Of a stretch of DNA of 64,000 nucleotides, positions 46,153 through 54,639 are shown piece after piece. The notes below the pieces were generated by a model, which was given only the letters and a program-made list of their open reading frames with translations, searched no databases and had not been told where the DNA came from. The stretch is taken from assembly GCA_913055875.1 (NCBI GenBank), contig CAJXJY010000005.1, positions 62,001 through 126,000 of the forward strand. The letters are read 5' to 3'. The number at the start of each line of letters is the position of its first letter. Position 1 is the stretch's first letter. A program made the translations under genes and the position numbers. The DNA is from an uncultured Altererythrobacter sp. Its GTDB lineage: Bacteria > Pseudomonadota > Alphaproteobacteria > Sphingomonadales > Sphingomonadaceae.

Positions 46153-47300
46153 TCCTTGTCTCCTTGGGGTTCCAGGCCGAGCAGCGCGCGCTTCTCGTCG
46201 CCGCTGAGGAAATCCGCCCCGCTCACCTGCGTCCACAGCCGCTCGCGGTCTTCGCTGAGCGCGGGAATGCGGTCGGGATCGACACTCAGTTCGGCATCGG
46301 CGAACCACGGCGCCAGCCCCTCGGCGAGCCCGGCGAGGATCTTGCCTGCCAGCGGCAGCAGCGTCAGCCGCCACAGAGCGCGGTTGGCTTCGCGGTAGTT
46401 CGAATAGGTGTTGTCGCCCGGCAGGCCGAGCAGCATCGGCGGGACCCCGAACGCGAGCGCGATATCGCGCGCGGCCGAGGCCTTGAGCGCGGCGAAATCC
46501 ATTTCCGCCGGGGTCAGCGCCATGCTCTGCCAGCTCAGCCCGCCCTCGAGCAGCATCGGCCGCCCGGCATTGCCCGCGCCCTGGTAGGCGGAGAGCAGCT
46601 CGGACTTGAGCCGTTCGTACTGGTCGGCACCGAGCTCCGCACCGTCGCCGGCCTGGTAGACCAGCGCCCCGCTCGGCCGCGCGGCGTTTTCGAGCAGCGA
46701 GCGGTTCCATTCCGAGGCCGCGTTGTGGATCGCGATTGCCGCTTCGGCGGCGGCGAGGCTGCCCGCGCCGTAATGGTCGTCGCCCGGGTGAAAGCTGCGG
46801 ATATGGATCAGCTCGGGCCAGCCCGCTTCGTCCTCGAGCGCGATCTCGAGCGTCTTGTCCGACAGCCGATAGCGGTAGGCACGCGGCCATCCATCCTCGC
46901 CCGGCACCACCGAAACACGTTCGGGCCGCAAGGCGAACAGTTCGACGGGCTGCCCGGCGCCGTCCTTGAGAATTTGCACATAGGCGTTGCCGTGGAGCAG
47001 CAGATGCGCCGCCACGGTCTCGACCAGCGCCTGCCCCGCGCTGGTGGCGGAAACGAGCGCCGCGAGCGCCGGATCGGCCGGAGCGAGCGGCGCACTGCCG
47101 ACTCCCTCGGCCACGATCCGCACCGCGCGCTGCGCGACCGGATTGGCGACGAAACCCTCGCGGATCGCGCGGGGATAGTCGAACGGGCGGCGCGCGCTTT
47201 CGAAGGCAACCGCCCAAGGCGAAACGAACCCGCGCGCGAGCGGCACGCGCGGTTCGCCCCCGCCCTTGAAGGCGGAAGCGAGCGTGGTGAAGAAGGACAT
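46149..47300 (-). CDS. GTA portal protein (gp3-like, HK97 family)
   Basis: A 383-residue portal protein that forms the DNA gate of the head. Marks: 'NPVAQRAVRIVAEGVGSAP', 'HGNAYVQILKDGAGQPVEL', 'HPGDDHYGAGSLAAA', 'FGVPPMLLGLPGDNTYSNY' and 'ALWRLTLLPLAGKIL'. ATG 47300 is chosen; an upstream in-frame start (47381) would add 27 residues coded by palindrome B, which is repeat sequence. Confidence 0.94.
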   Translation of the reverse strand: MSFFTTLASAFKGGGEPRVPLARGFVSPWAVAFESARRPFDYPRAIREGFVANPVAQRAVRIVAEGVGSAPLAPADPALAALVSATSAGQALVETVAAHLLLHGNAYVQILKDGAGQPVELFALRPERVSVVPGEDGWPRAYRYRLSDKTLEIALEDEAGWPELIHIRSFHPGDDHYGAGSLAAAEAAIAIHNAASEWNRSLLENAARPSGALVYQAGDGAELGADQYERLKSELLSAYQGAGNAGRPMLLEGGLSWQSMALTPAEMDFAALKASAARDIALAFGVPPMLLGLPGDNTYSNYREANRALWRLTLLPLAGKILAGLAEGLAPWFADAELSVDPDRIPALSEDRERLWTQVSGADFLSGDEKRALLGLEPQGDKE

Positions 47301-47313
47301 GGCAATATCTCCG

Positions 47314-47392
47314 TCATCCCGGACTTGATCCGGGATCTGGTGGTTCCGGGTCGTACGAATTGGCGAGAGATCCCGGATCAAGTTCGGGATGA
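47314..47392. repeat. Palindromic repeat, family B (gp3/gp2 junction)
   Basis: Arms of 25 bases at 47314-47338 (TCATCCCGGACTTGATCC...) and 47368-47392, with one mismatch. This is the familiar 'CCCGGATCAAGTCCGGG' repeat type of alphaproteobacteria. It lies exactly between the terminase stop and the portal start. Confidence 0.92.
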
Positions 47393-47394
47393 GG

Positions 47395-48720
47395 TTAGAG
47401 GGCGGATATTCGAGGGCGGATTTGCCGCCCCAGCATCAGTTCGGTCAGCGCCCAGACCAGCGCATCGGCCTGGTCCGGACTTCGGCCTGGTCCTTCGTAG
47501 CCGCCGCCCGCCATCAGCCCGCACAGCTGGTCCTCGAGCTGCGCGAACATCCCGCAATGCCGCACCCGCCCCGCTTCGTAGAGCGCAGCGACGGGTTCGG
47601 CGCGTGCCACCTTGCCGCGGCTCGCGTGCACCAGCTTGAGCGGCAACGAAATATCCGCTGCGCGCAGCACGCTGGCGACCATCGCGCCGCCCTGGTTGGC
47701 CTCGGCGACCACGCGGTCGGCCTGCCACACGGCAGCGGTTTCGGCGACCGCGCGGGCCCAGCGTTCGGGCGTCGGTTTCTCGATCGAAGCATCCGCGAGC
47801 ACGCGCCCGATCCCGTCCTTGCCAAGCGCCGCGACGACGATCCCGCAGGCATCGCCATCGGACGAGGCGGGCGGGTCGACGCCGATCACCACGCGGCTGT
47901 GTTCGCTGTCGTTGCCACGTTCACGGCACCGTTCGAGCAGCGCGCGGCTCCACAGCGCGCCTTCGACCTCGTCGAGCAGTTCGCCGCCCAGTTCCTGCCG
48001 CCCGAGCAGCGACTGGCCGTATTCGCGCTCCATCGCGACGAGGAAGCTCGGCGGCAGGTTCGCCGCATTGTCCCTGCTCGGCCCGCCGGTCACGACGGTG
48101 CCGTCGCTCTCGACCAGCCGCCGCACCAGCGCGGTGCTCCGCGGGGTGGTGGTCGCCACGATCCGCTGGTCCTTGCCGAGACGGAGCCCGAGCGTCAGAT
48201 TGTCCCAGCAGCGCGTCGCGCGCTGGTGCGCCGCCGGCCATTTGCCGATTTCGTCGCACCAGGCGTGGCTGTGCTGCGGCCCGCGCAGGCTTTCGGGCTC
48301 GGCGGCCGAATAGAGATACGCCTGCGCGCCGTTGGGCCAGCGCAGCCGGTGCAGCGAGGGCTCGAAATGCGGCACGCGATCGGGCGGGGAACAGGCGATC
48401 AGCCCGCTCTCGCCTTCGACCATCACGCTGCGCGCCTCGCCCAGCGAAGCGCCGACCAAAGCGATCCGCGCGAAGCCGTCGCCCTCGGCGATCGAGCGAA
48501 CCCATTCCGCCCCCGCGCGCGTCTTGCCGAAGCCGCGCCCGCCCATGACGAGCCATACGCGCCAGTCGCCCTCGGGCTCGGATTGGCCGAGATGGACCGA
48601 ATTCTTGAAGTCGAACTGCCACTCGTTTTTTTCGCGCTGGTCGAGCCCGGCGACGAAGGTCTTGCGTCGTGCCTGTGTGAGCGAGGCGAACAACTGCGTT
48701 CGCGTTTGCCTGCCGGTCAT
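47395..48720 (-). CDS. GTA terminase large subunit (gp2-like)
   Basis: A 441-residue DNA-packaging motor. Walker A is 'GGRGFGKT' (residues 60-67), Walker B 'HAWCDEIGKW', coupling motif 'IVATTTPRST', and the RNase H-like nuclease starts 'IGVDPPASSDGDACGI' with 'VVAEANQGGAMV' and 'DQADALVWALTEL'. Complete in length for the GTA type. It overlaps the small subunit gene by four bases (ATGA at 48717-48720). Confidence 0.95.
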   Translation of the reverse strand: MTGRQTRTQLFASLTQARRKTFVAGLDQREKNEWQFDFKNSVHLGQSEPEGDWRVWLVMGGRGFGKTRAGAEWVRSIAEGDGFARIALVGASLGEARSVMVEGESGLIACSPPDRVPHFEPSLHRLRWPNGAQAYLYSAAEPESLRGPQHSHAWCDEIGKWPAAHQRATRCWDNLTLGLRLGKDQRIVATTTPRSTALVRRLVESDGTVVTGGPSRDNAANLPPSFLVAMEREYGQSLLGRQELGGELLDEVEGALWSRALLERCRERGNDSEHSRVVIGVDPPASSDGDACGIVVAALGKDGIGRVLADASIEKPTPERWARAVAETAAVWQADRVVAEANQGGAMVASVLRAADISLPLKLVHASRGKVARAEPVAALYEAGRVRHCGMFAQLEDQLCGLMAGGGYEGPGRSPDQADALVWALTELMLGRQIRPRISAL

Positions 48721-49310
48721 CGCGCGTCGCGCGCCCGTTCGGCGGCTACCTGCTCGCGCAGCGCCTGGACCTTGCGCTCGATCGAGGCACGCACTTCGGC
48801 CGCGCTGACATTGCGGCGTACGGCCTGTTCCTTGGCGAAGCTTTCCCTGTGCGCGGTGAGCAGGCGCAGCGCGTTGGCGACATCCATCTTCCGCCCGGGC
48901 TTCGGATCGCGCAGATAGCCGAGCACTTCCATTTCCAGATTGGCGTAGCCTTCGCACAGCGCGGCCTGCCACTTCGCGGCAAAATCGGTATCGGCGCGGC
49001 GCGTCTGGTAGACTTGCCCCGGCGAGATATTGGCCTGCTCCGCCGATGCAGAAACGTTCGAGGTTTCGGCCAGCGCTTCCAGAAACACGCGCTTCCACTG
49101 CGAAGGTGCGGGGGCGCGCTTCGATGTGCCGGTCTCGCGCAGGATACGCCGGCATTCGCGCTCGAACTTCTCGTTTCGCTCGCGCAGGCCGTAGACCGCG
49201 CCGGTCGTCACGCCGGCTTCCTGCGCGGCGCGGGTGAATATCTTCAGCCTGGCGAAGGCTTCGAGAAATGCCGGCTCCCAAGCGAGGCGCGGCTGGTAAT
49301 GTCCGCTCAT
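48717..49310 (-). CDS. GTA small terminase-like protein (gp1 position)
   Basis: A 197-residue protein with two tandem HTH modules: 'FTRAAQEAGVTTGAVYGLRE' (about residues 25-50) and 'NVSASAEQANISPGQVYQTR' (about 85-110), then a charged C-terminal helix ('SIERKVQALREQVAAERARD'). It occupies the first position of the GTA cluster and overlaps the large terminase, consistent with the small terminase gp1. DNA recognition is inferred from the HTHs. Confidence 0.88.
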   Translation of the reverse strand: MSGHYQPRLAWEPAFLEAFARLKIFTRAAQEAGVTTGAVYGLRERNEKFERECRRILRETGTSKRAPAPSQWKRVFLEALAETSNVSASAEQANISPGQVYQTRRADTDFAAKWQAALCEGYANLEMEVLGYLRDPKPGRKMDVANALRLLTAHRESFAKEQAVRRNVSAAEVRASIERKVQALREQVAAERARDAR

Positions 49311-49554
49311 GATGCGATCCCGTTGTAATGGCGTGTCCTGCGCGTTGCCGAAACGCGAACGGGCGGAGCGCCCTGCCGGCGTCCGCCCGTTTCGAATCGG
49401 TCCATCGCGATGTTCCGCTTCTCTAACCGGATAGCGTCACGATGTCAAGAAAAAAGTGCCAAATAGGTTATTCATCCGATCATTGCGCGTTCGAACCGAG
49501 TGCCGTAAGCGCCGCAGAACCGTCGGACTCAGCCGCACAGGACCGCTCGCCGCC
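49311..49554 (-). promoter_or_regulatory. GTA cluster upstream region
   Basis: A 244-base gap before the first GTA gene. It contains an inverted repeat, AACGGGCGGA (49358-49367) and TCCGCCCGTT (49382-49391), that could fold in the minus-strand leader, and an A/T-rich patch (AAGAAAAAAGTGCCAAATAG, 49447-49466) that probably includes the promoters of the GTA and of the divergent YqaA gene. No clear -35/-10 pair was identified. Confidence 0.45.
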
Positions 49555-50202
49555 ATGATCATGAAACCGCTGCGCGGCCTGTACGAATGGACCATGGACA
49601 AGGCTGCGCACCCGCACGCCATCTGGTGGCTGGCGTTCTTCAGCTTCGTCGAATCCTCGTTCTTCCCGATCCCGCCGCACCCGCTGCTCGGGCTGATGTG
49701 TCTCGCAGAGCCGACCAGGGCGATCCGCTTCGCCGCGGTGTGCACGCTCGCCTCGGTCGCGGGTGCGCTGCTCGGCTATGCGATCGGCTGGGGGCTGTAC
49801 GATACGGTGGGGGTATGGATGCTCGGGGTGCTCGGCCTGGCCGAGAGCTTCCCCGTCGCGCAGTGCACCTTCAACGAATACGGTATCTCGGCGGTGATCA
49901 TCGCCGCGGCGACCCCGGTGCCGTTCAAGCTGCTCACGATCACCGCCGGCTTCATGGAAATGCCGCTGCTCCCGTTCGTGCTCGCCAGCCTCGCCGGCCG
50001 AGCACTGATGTTCATGACGGTGGGCGTACTGTTCCGCCTGTTCGGCGCACCGATCAAGCGCGTGATCGACAAGTATCTCGGCACCGTCACCACCGTGTTC
50101 GTGCTGCTGGTCGTCGGCGGAATCGTCGCGATCACGCAGTTCGCGAGCGACGAAGAGACAACCGGCAGGTGCGAAACGGCGGCCGCGGTTCGCGCCGGCT
50201 GA
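49555..50202 (+). CDS. YqaA family (DedA/SNARE-associated) membrane protein
   Basis: A 215-residue membrane protein of the VTT/DedA-like YqaA group: 'AFFSFVESSFFPIPPHPLL', 'GALLGYAIGWGLYDT', 'ATPVPFKLLTITAGFMEMPL' and 'GRALMFMTVGVLFRLFG'. About five membrane segments. DedA proteins act in lipid-carrier transport across the membrane; YqaA itself is unassigned. ATG 49555 or 49561 are both possible. Divergent from the GTA cluster. Confidence 0.88.
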   Translation: MIMKPLRGLYEWTMDKAAHPHAIWWLAFFSFVESSFFPIPPHPLLGLMCLAEPTRAIRFAAVCTLASVAGALLGYAIGWGLYDTVGVWMLGVLGLAESFPVAQCTFNEYGISAVIIAAATPVPFKLLTITAGFMEMPLLPFVLASLAGRALMFMTVGVLFRLFGAPIKRVIDKYLGTVTTVFVLLVVGGIVAITQFASDEETTGRCETAAAVRAG

Positions 50203-50214
50203 GTACGACCCGGC

Positions 50215-51600
50215 TCAGGCCGGATCGACGCGGAACAGTTCGCCATCGGCGTCGAGGATATGGACGCGCCCCCCCTGATCGAGGACGATCTTGAGAATTT
50301 CGTCTATCGTCCCGGCGTCGGGAGCGAAGTCCGCGGTCCGGTTCTCGAAACCGCCGCTCGGCAGGTTGAAGCGGATCGACCAGATCTTCCCGCTGCTGTC
50401 GGCGAAGACGATATGCTGGTTCAGGCTCGCTATGACCCCCTGATAGAGCGCGCCCATCACCACGCCGGTCCCGCTCAACGGGCCGTCGCCGAACGCGTAG
50501 GTGAAGTCGGGTGCCTCGAGCCCGGCCGGGGCACCTGCCCGGAGTTCCACGGTCCCCTCGAAGAACGGCCATCCGAGATTGGCCGAAGCGGTCGAGCTGT
50601 CGAAGAAAAAATCGAGTTCGTGCTCGCGGCTTCCGCCCCGGTCCGCGAAAACAAGGTCGTTCCCGAGCAGCGCCCACCCGCCGGGCTGGCGGATACCCTT
50701 GCCCGCCTGGTTGACCGAACCGCCCGCTCCGAGAACCACTTCGAACAGCTTGCCGTATCCGGTCGAACCCTGCGCCCGGTCGCCACCCGGATCGCCGACC
50801 GCGGCATGAACCAGCCCCGGTACCTGGCGTGAAAGGACCAGCTTGCCCTTCGCATCGCCCGGGGGCCCGGATGCAAGCTCTATCCTCGTGGGCGTACCCG
50901 AGGTGATGCCCGAGCGCAGCGAAATGGCGTTCGGCTCGCGCACCATTACCACCGGCGGCAAGGGCACGCCGCCGATCGAATCGCTCGCAATGTCGAGCAC
51001 GCTGCTGCCGGCCGGCAGCGCGAGATCGACAAAGGGGGTCCGCACGCCGGTGTTCGCATCGAGATACGACACCGTCCCGTCGCTCTCGGCGACGGCGAAC
51101 ACGCTCCCGAACAGCAGCGAGAAGGAGACCGCGTCGCCGAGGCCGGTCGCGACGCGGGTGACCGCAATCCCTTCGCGGTCGTTGGTGACCGTGACGTTGA
51201 CCGTGCGCGTCGCGGTACCTCCGCGGCCGTCCGCAACGCGCAGCGTCACCTCGTAGACGTTGTTCCGGCCGGCATCGGCAAAGCGATCGTAATTGGGCGA
51301 TGATACGAAGGAAAGCGCGCCGCCGGCGAGCGTAAAGGCGGTCGCGTCAGCCCCGCCGGAAATCGTAAAGCTCAGCGCATCGCCGTCGGCATCGGTGCCG
51401 GTCGCGGTGTAGACCGTGCCGGTCGAATTCTCGGCTACCGTGGCGGTCGTTCCCGAGGTGAATTGCGGCGCCGTATTGGCAGGCTGGCTCGGCGTCGGCG
51501 TCGGCGATCCGCCACCCCCGCCGCAGGATGCCAGCAGTCCGGCCAGGACCGCGGCGGCGACCGGCTGGACACGAAATGGAATATGCGAAACCGAAGACAT
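50215..51600 (-). CDS. Cadherin-domain / beta-propeller lipoprotein
   Basis: A 461-residue surface or periplasmic lipoprotein. The signal peptide ends in 'GLLASCGGGG' (lipobox LASC). After a Pro/Thr linker a cadherin-like domain spans about residues 42-140 ('VAENSTGTVYTATGTDADGD', 'VTLRVADGRGGTATRTVNVT'). The rest matches the glucose/sorbosone dehydrogenase-type beta-propeller ('QGSTGYGKLFEV', 'WPFFEGTVELRAG', 'GTGVVMGALYQG'), but PQQ-binding residues are not obvious. Adhesion or carbohydrate binding is possible. ATG 51600 is preferred to 51639. Confidence 0.82.
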   Translation of the reverse strand: MSSVSHIPFRVQPVAAAVLAGLLASCGGGGGSPTPTPSQPANTAPQFTSGTTATVAENSTGTVYTATGTDADGDALSFTISGGADATAFTLAGGALSFVSSPNYDRFADAGRNNVYEVTLRVADGRGGTATRTVNVTVTNDREGIAVTRVATGLGDAVSFSLLFGSVFAVAESDGTVSYLDANTGVRTPFVDLALPAGSSVLDIASDSIGGVPLPPVVMVREPNAISLRSGITSGTPTRIELASGPPGDAKGKLVLSRQVPGLVHAAVGDPGGDRAQGSTGYGKLFEVVLGAGGSVNQAGKGIRQPGGWALLGNDLVFADRGGSREHELDFFFDSSTASANLGWPFFEGTVELRAGAPAGLEAPDFTYAFGDGPLSGTGVVMGALYQGVIASLNQHIVFADSSGKIWSIRFNLPSGGFENRTADFAPDAGTIDEILKIVLDQGGRVHILDADGELFRVDPA

Positions 51601-51731
51601 GGTGCGACCCTTCCCCTCTTTATCTGTTCGATGCGGCAAAATACTGCGCCAGTAAACAGCAATAGTTCCGCAAGGATAGCCTGCGCGAGCTTGTCCCCCG
51701 TATTCGCGTCGCCCGGAGCGTTCGCTGCCCG

Positions 51732-52412
51732 TTAGGCGTGCGCGGCGAGCGCCAGCCGCGCGGGGTCGGGGACCGCGATACGGCCGTAGCTACGGCTGAG
51801 CAGTCCGCCCTGCTCGAGTTCGCGCAGGGCGGCGTTGACCGTCGCCCGCGTCAGCCCGAGCAGCTCGCCGAGTTCCTGCTGCGTGATCGCGATTCTCGCC
51901 GGCGCGTTGCGTTCGCCGGCGAGGTTGGCGAGCATGCCCGCGACGCGCGCGGTCGCCGTTCCGCGGCGGATCCCCGCGATCACGTCGAGCAGTTCCTGCA
52001 CCTGCGCCGACATCGCGCCGAGCAGCTTGCGCATCTGGCCGGGGTCGTCCGCCAGCGCCGCTTCGAACGCGGTGCTGCGGATGAGCCGCAGCCTGCTGCT
52101 TCCGCGCGCGATCACGTCGACCACGCGCGGGCGCCCGGCGAACAGCGCCAGCTCGCCGAGCGAATCGCCCGGGCCGAGCAGCGCCAGCGCGCGGAACTCG
52201 CCGTCGGGCAGGAACTGACCCGCGGCGACCGAACCCTCCTCGACCAGCCAGAACCCGTCCGCCGGATCGCCGCGATGCTGGACCAGCTGGCCGTCGGAAT
52301 AGCGGAGCAGCGGCGAGGCTGTGCGCAGCCGTTCCTGCACCGGCGTGTCGAGTGCGGAGAACAGCATCGGCACGCCGAAGGACCGTGTCGGTAAATGTAA
52401 AATGTCAGACAT
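51732..52412 (-). CDS. Crp/Fnr family transcriptional regulator
   Basis: A 226-residue regulator. Residues about 16-115 form a cyclic-nucleotide-binding-type beta-roll ('RGDPADGFWLVEEGSVAAGQ', 'LLGPGDSLGELALFAGRPR') and 165-205 a winged HTH ('ITQQELGELLGLTRATVNAA', 'LRELEQGGLLSRS'). No N-terminal cysteines for an FeS cluster, so it is not a true FNR; the ligand is unknown. It is divergent, by 49 bases, from a fatty-acid hydroxylase gene it may control. A 15-base palindrome covers its start codon. Confidence 0.92.
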   Translation of the reverse strand: MSDILHLPTRSFGVPMLFSALDTPVQERLRTASPLLRYSDGQLVQHRGDPADGFWLVEEGSVAAGQFLPDGEFRALALLGPGDSLGELALFAGRPRVVDVIARGSSRLRLIRSTAFEAALADDPGQMRKLLGAMSAQVQELLDVIAGIRRGTATARVAGMLANLAGERNAPARIAITQQELGELLGLTRATVNAALRELEQGGLLSRSYGRIAVPDPARLALAAHA

Positions 52413-52414
52413 TT
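52400..52414. promoter_or_regulatory. Palindrome over the crp-like start codon
   Basis: AAATGTC-A-GACATTT: seven-base perfect arms around one base. It includes the ATG (52412-52410 on the minus strand). A close ATGTAA/TTACAT motif follows inside the gene. It could be an autoregulatory operator, or chance; it codes for the residues 'MSDI'. Confidence 0.4.
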
Positions 52415-52461
52415 CGCACTCGTCCTATCGGCTATCCGGTCGCTCGACAAGGAGAGGACCC

Positions 52462-53316
52462 ATGCCGCCATCGACCATTGCCATCCTGGCCGTCTATTTC
52501 GGTTTCGCCGCGCTCGAACTGTGGCGCTCGAACCTGTTGCGCAAACCCGAGCAGACCCGCGACGACGGGATTGTCGAGGGCGTCAGCATGATCGTGCTGC
52601 TCGCGGTGACACAGCCGGCGATCGTGTTCGCTTCGGCCGCGATCATGGGCGCGCTCGCGCCCGGCCTGGAAGGCGCGCTGGCCGGCCTCAACGTATTCGC
52701 CGCGATCGCGCTGTTCCTGGTGCTCGACGACATGACCCAATATTGGTGGCACCGCGCCAGCCATTCCTTCGCCTGGCTCTACAACCTCCACCGGGCGCAT
52801 CACAATGCGCACTATATGAGCGTGCGGCTCGTATACAGGAATAACGTGATATATTATGCACTTATGCCCGGCCTCTGGTTTGCCGGGGTCCTGCTGTTCA
52901 TGGGGCTCGGGTGGGTCTACGCCTTCTACCTCGTGGTGAAGATGGCGGTTATCATCGGCGCGCATTCCGACGTCGCGTGGGACCGTCCGCTGTACCGGAT
53001 CGGCTGGCTCTCGCCGGTCATGTGGGTGGTCGAACGGACCATCTCGACGCCGGCCACGCACCATGCGCATCACGGCCGCCACGCCGACGATCCGGGCACG
53101 CACTACAAGGGCAATTACGGCAACCTGCTGTTCCTGTGGGACGTACTGTTCGGCACCGCGCGCATCACGCGCACCTACCCGCGCAGCTACGGGGTGGAGA
53201 ACCTCGCCCCGGCTTCGCTCGGCCAGCAATTGCTGTGGCCGATCTTCCCCGAAAAAGACGAGACGCGCGCCGATCCGGTAGTCGGGGAGGCCGCAACGAT
53301 GGCCGAGACCGTCTGA
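52462..53316 (+). CDS. Fatty acid hydroxylase / sterol desaturase family membrane protein
   Basis: A 284-residue membrane di-iron protein with histidine clusters 'WWHRASH', 'LHRAHHN' and 'HHAHHGRH'. Membrane helices occupy about residues 2-22, 40-90 and 125-150. It is related to the enzyme at 21452-22402 but clearly distinct. AAGGAGAGG precedes the ATG. Placement opposite a Crp-family regulator suggests regulated lipid modification. A short AT-rich patch near 52845-52865 stands out within it. Confidence 0.9.
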   Translation: MPPSTIAILAVYFGFAALELWRSNLLRKPEQTRDDGIVEGVSMIVLLAVTQPAIVFASAAIMGALAPGLEGALAGLNVFAAIALFLVLDDMTQYWWHRASHSFAWLYNLHRAHHNAHYMSVRLVYRNNVIYYALMPGLWFAGVLLFMGLGWVYAFYLVVKMAVIIGAHSDVAWDRPLYRIGWLSPVMWVVERTISTPATHHAHHGRHADDPGTHYKGNYGNLLFLWDVLFGTARITRTYPRSYGVENLAPASLGQQLLWPIFPEKDETRADPVVGEAATMAETV

Positions 53317-53317
53317 C

Positions 53318-54100
53318 TCACAGCCCCTGCAGCGCGACCCAGCCGCCGATCGCCACGACGAGCGCGCCGAAGCCGCGCTGCAGCAGGTCCCTGCACGCGC
53401 CGAGCCGGCGGTGGAGCCTGCGGCCGAGGATCGAGCCGAGCACGCCGCCGGCGGCAAGCCACGGGATCAGCGGCCAGTCGATCAGCCCCGACAGCGAATA
53501 GGATGCGGCGGTGGTCGCCCCGAGCGCGAAGACCGCGACCAGCGAACTGCCGATCGCGGTGGTGATCGGCAGGCCGACCGCGAGGATCAGGCCGGGCACG
53601 ATCAGGAACCCGCCGCCGATGCCGAAAAAGCCCGCCAGCAGGCCGACCCCGAAACCGATCGGCCCCAGCCGGACGAGCATTGCCGGGGCATTCGCCCGCG
53701 TCATGCGGACATCGTCTTGCGCCCGGTCGGCGCGGCGGCGGATCATCGCGATCCCGACGACGATCATCAGCACGCCGAACAGCGCGAGCAGCCGCTCGCC
53801 GTCGAACGCCTTGCCCGCCTCCGCTCCGATCGCCGCGCCGGCGACCCCGGCAACCGAGAAGACGAGCGCGCACGGCCAGCGCACATTGCCCGCGCGCGCG
53901 TGACCGGCAAGCCCCGCAGCGGCGTTGAGCGCGACCGCCATCGCGCCGGTCCCGATCGCCATATGCGGCGAATCCACGCCGACGAGATAGGCGAGCAGCG
54001 GCACGGCGAGGATCGACCCGCCGCCGCCGACCAGCCCCAGCGCGAAGCCGACCAGCATGCCGGCGAGGATCGCGAGCAGCGCCGTCGTCCCGGGATCCAT
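53318..54100 (-). CDS. Sulfite exporter TauE/SafE family protein (TSUP)
   Basis: A 260-residue membrane protein with about eight helices and the duplicated TSUP motif: 'GFALGLVGGGGSILAVPLL' and 'VGLLAGFFGIGGGFLIVPGL'. Such proteins export sulfite or other sulfur oxyanions. It lies downstream of the rhodanese and ArsR/BigR genes on the same strand, so it should belong to a sulfide/persulfide response unit and expel the sulfite that persulfide oxidation makes. Confidence 0.92.
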   Translation of the reverse strand: MDPGTTALLAILAGMLVGFALGLVGGGGSILAVPLLAYLVGVDSPHMAIGTGAMAVALNAAAGLAGHARAGNVRWPCALVFSVAGVAGAAIGAEAGKAFDGERLLALFGVLMIVVGIAMIRRRADRAQDDVRMTRANAPAMLVRLGPIGFGVGLLAGFFGIGGGFLIVPGLILAVGLPITTAIGSSLVAVFALGATTAASYSLSGLIDWPLIPWLAAGGVLGSILGRRLHRRLGACRDLLQRGFGALVVAIGGWVALQGL

Positions 54101-54123
54101 GGCATGCGCTCCGCCGCCGCGCC

Positions 54124-54636
54124 TCAGGCGGCCGCCGGCCTGTTCCACGGCATCAGCGCGAGCAGCTGCGCCATACCGCACCAGCCGCTGATCCCGGCGA
54201 AGGCCAGCCCCGCGCCGACGAAGGCGGACAGGCCGAACCACGCGGGCGAGACGGCGAAGCCGAGCAGCACTCCGAGCAGCACCAGCGACCCGGCGGCGAT
54301 CTGCACCTGCCGCATGAGCTCGAGCGGCTGCGAGCGGTCCTCCTCGACCGGATAACCGGCCTTGCGCCACGCCTCGAGCCCGCCCTCGAGGCAATAGGCC
54401 TCGCCGTCATGGCATTGCGCCAGCCTGGCCTGGTTGGCGCCGGTGCGCATGCCCGAGCGGCACAGGAACACGACCGGCCCTTCGCCTCCGATCGCGGAGA
54501 GCGTGTCGAGCGGATGGTTTTCGGAGTCGGCCGCGTGCGCGCGCGCGAATTCGTCGCGGCCGCGGATGTCGATCAGCCGTGCGCCGCGCGACACGAGTTC
54601 GCGGACCTCGCCGGGAGGAAGCGTGGGGAGCGTCAT
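54124..54636 (-). CDS. Rhodanese with C-terminal DUF2892 membrane domain (YgaP-like)
   Basis: A 170-residue inner-membrane sulfurtransferase. The rhodanese domain (residues about 5-100) has the active-site loop 'LCRSGMRTG' with Cys59; two membrane helices of DUF2892 follow ('AAGSLVLLGVLLGFAV', 'GLSAFVGAGLAFAGISG'). It moves sulfane sulfur from persulfide to an acceptor. It starts three bases before the ArsR-type regulator ends on the same transcript and is followed by the TSUP gene. Confidence 0.93.
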   Translation of the reverse strand: MTLPTLPPGEVRELVSRGARLIDIRGRDEFARAHAADSENHPLDTLSAIGGEGPVVFLCRSGMRTGANQARLAQCHDGEAYCLEGGLEAWRKAGYPVEEDRSQPLELMRQVQIAAGSLVLLGVLLGFAVSPAWFGLSAFVGAGLAFAGISGWCGMAQLLALMPWNRPAAA

Positions 54637-54639
54637 GCG

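Noticed and set aside
47301-47381. Extended N-terminus for the portal protein
   Set aside because: The extra 27 residues are coded by palindrome B and are not seen in portal proteins; ATG 47300 is the natural start.
40924-47392. CRISPR array
   Set aside because: Repeats are large palindromes of different families at irregular distances, not short regular repeats with unique spacers.
43782-47639. 1,285-residue open frame opposite capsid, protease and portal genes
   Set aside because: Same cause: a long stop-free antisense frame running straight through palindromic repeats and several genuine genes.
34677-49310. Active prophage
   Set aside because: No integrase, repressor, replication, lysis or tail-fibre genes lie beside it, and gene order matches GTA.
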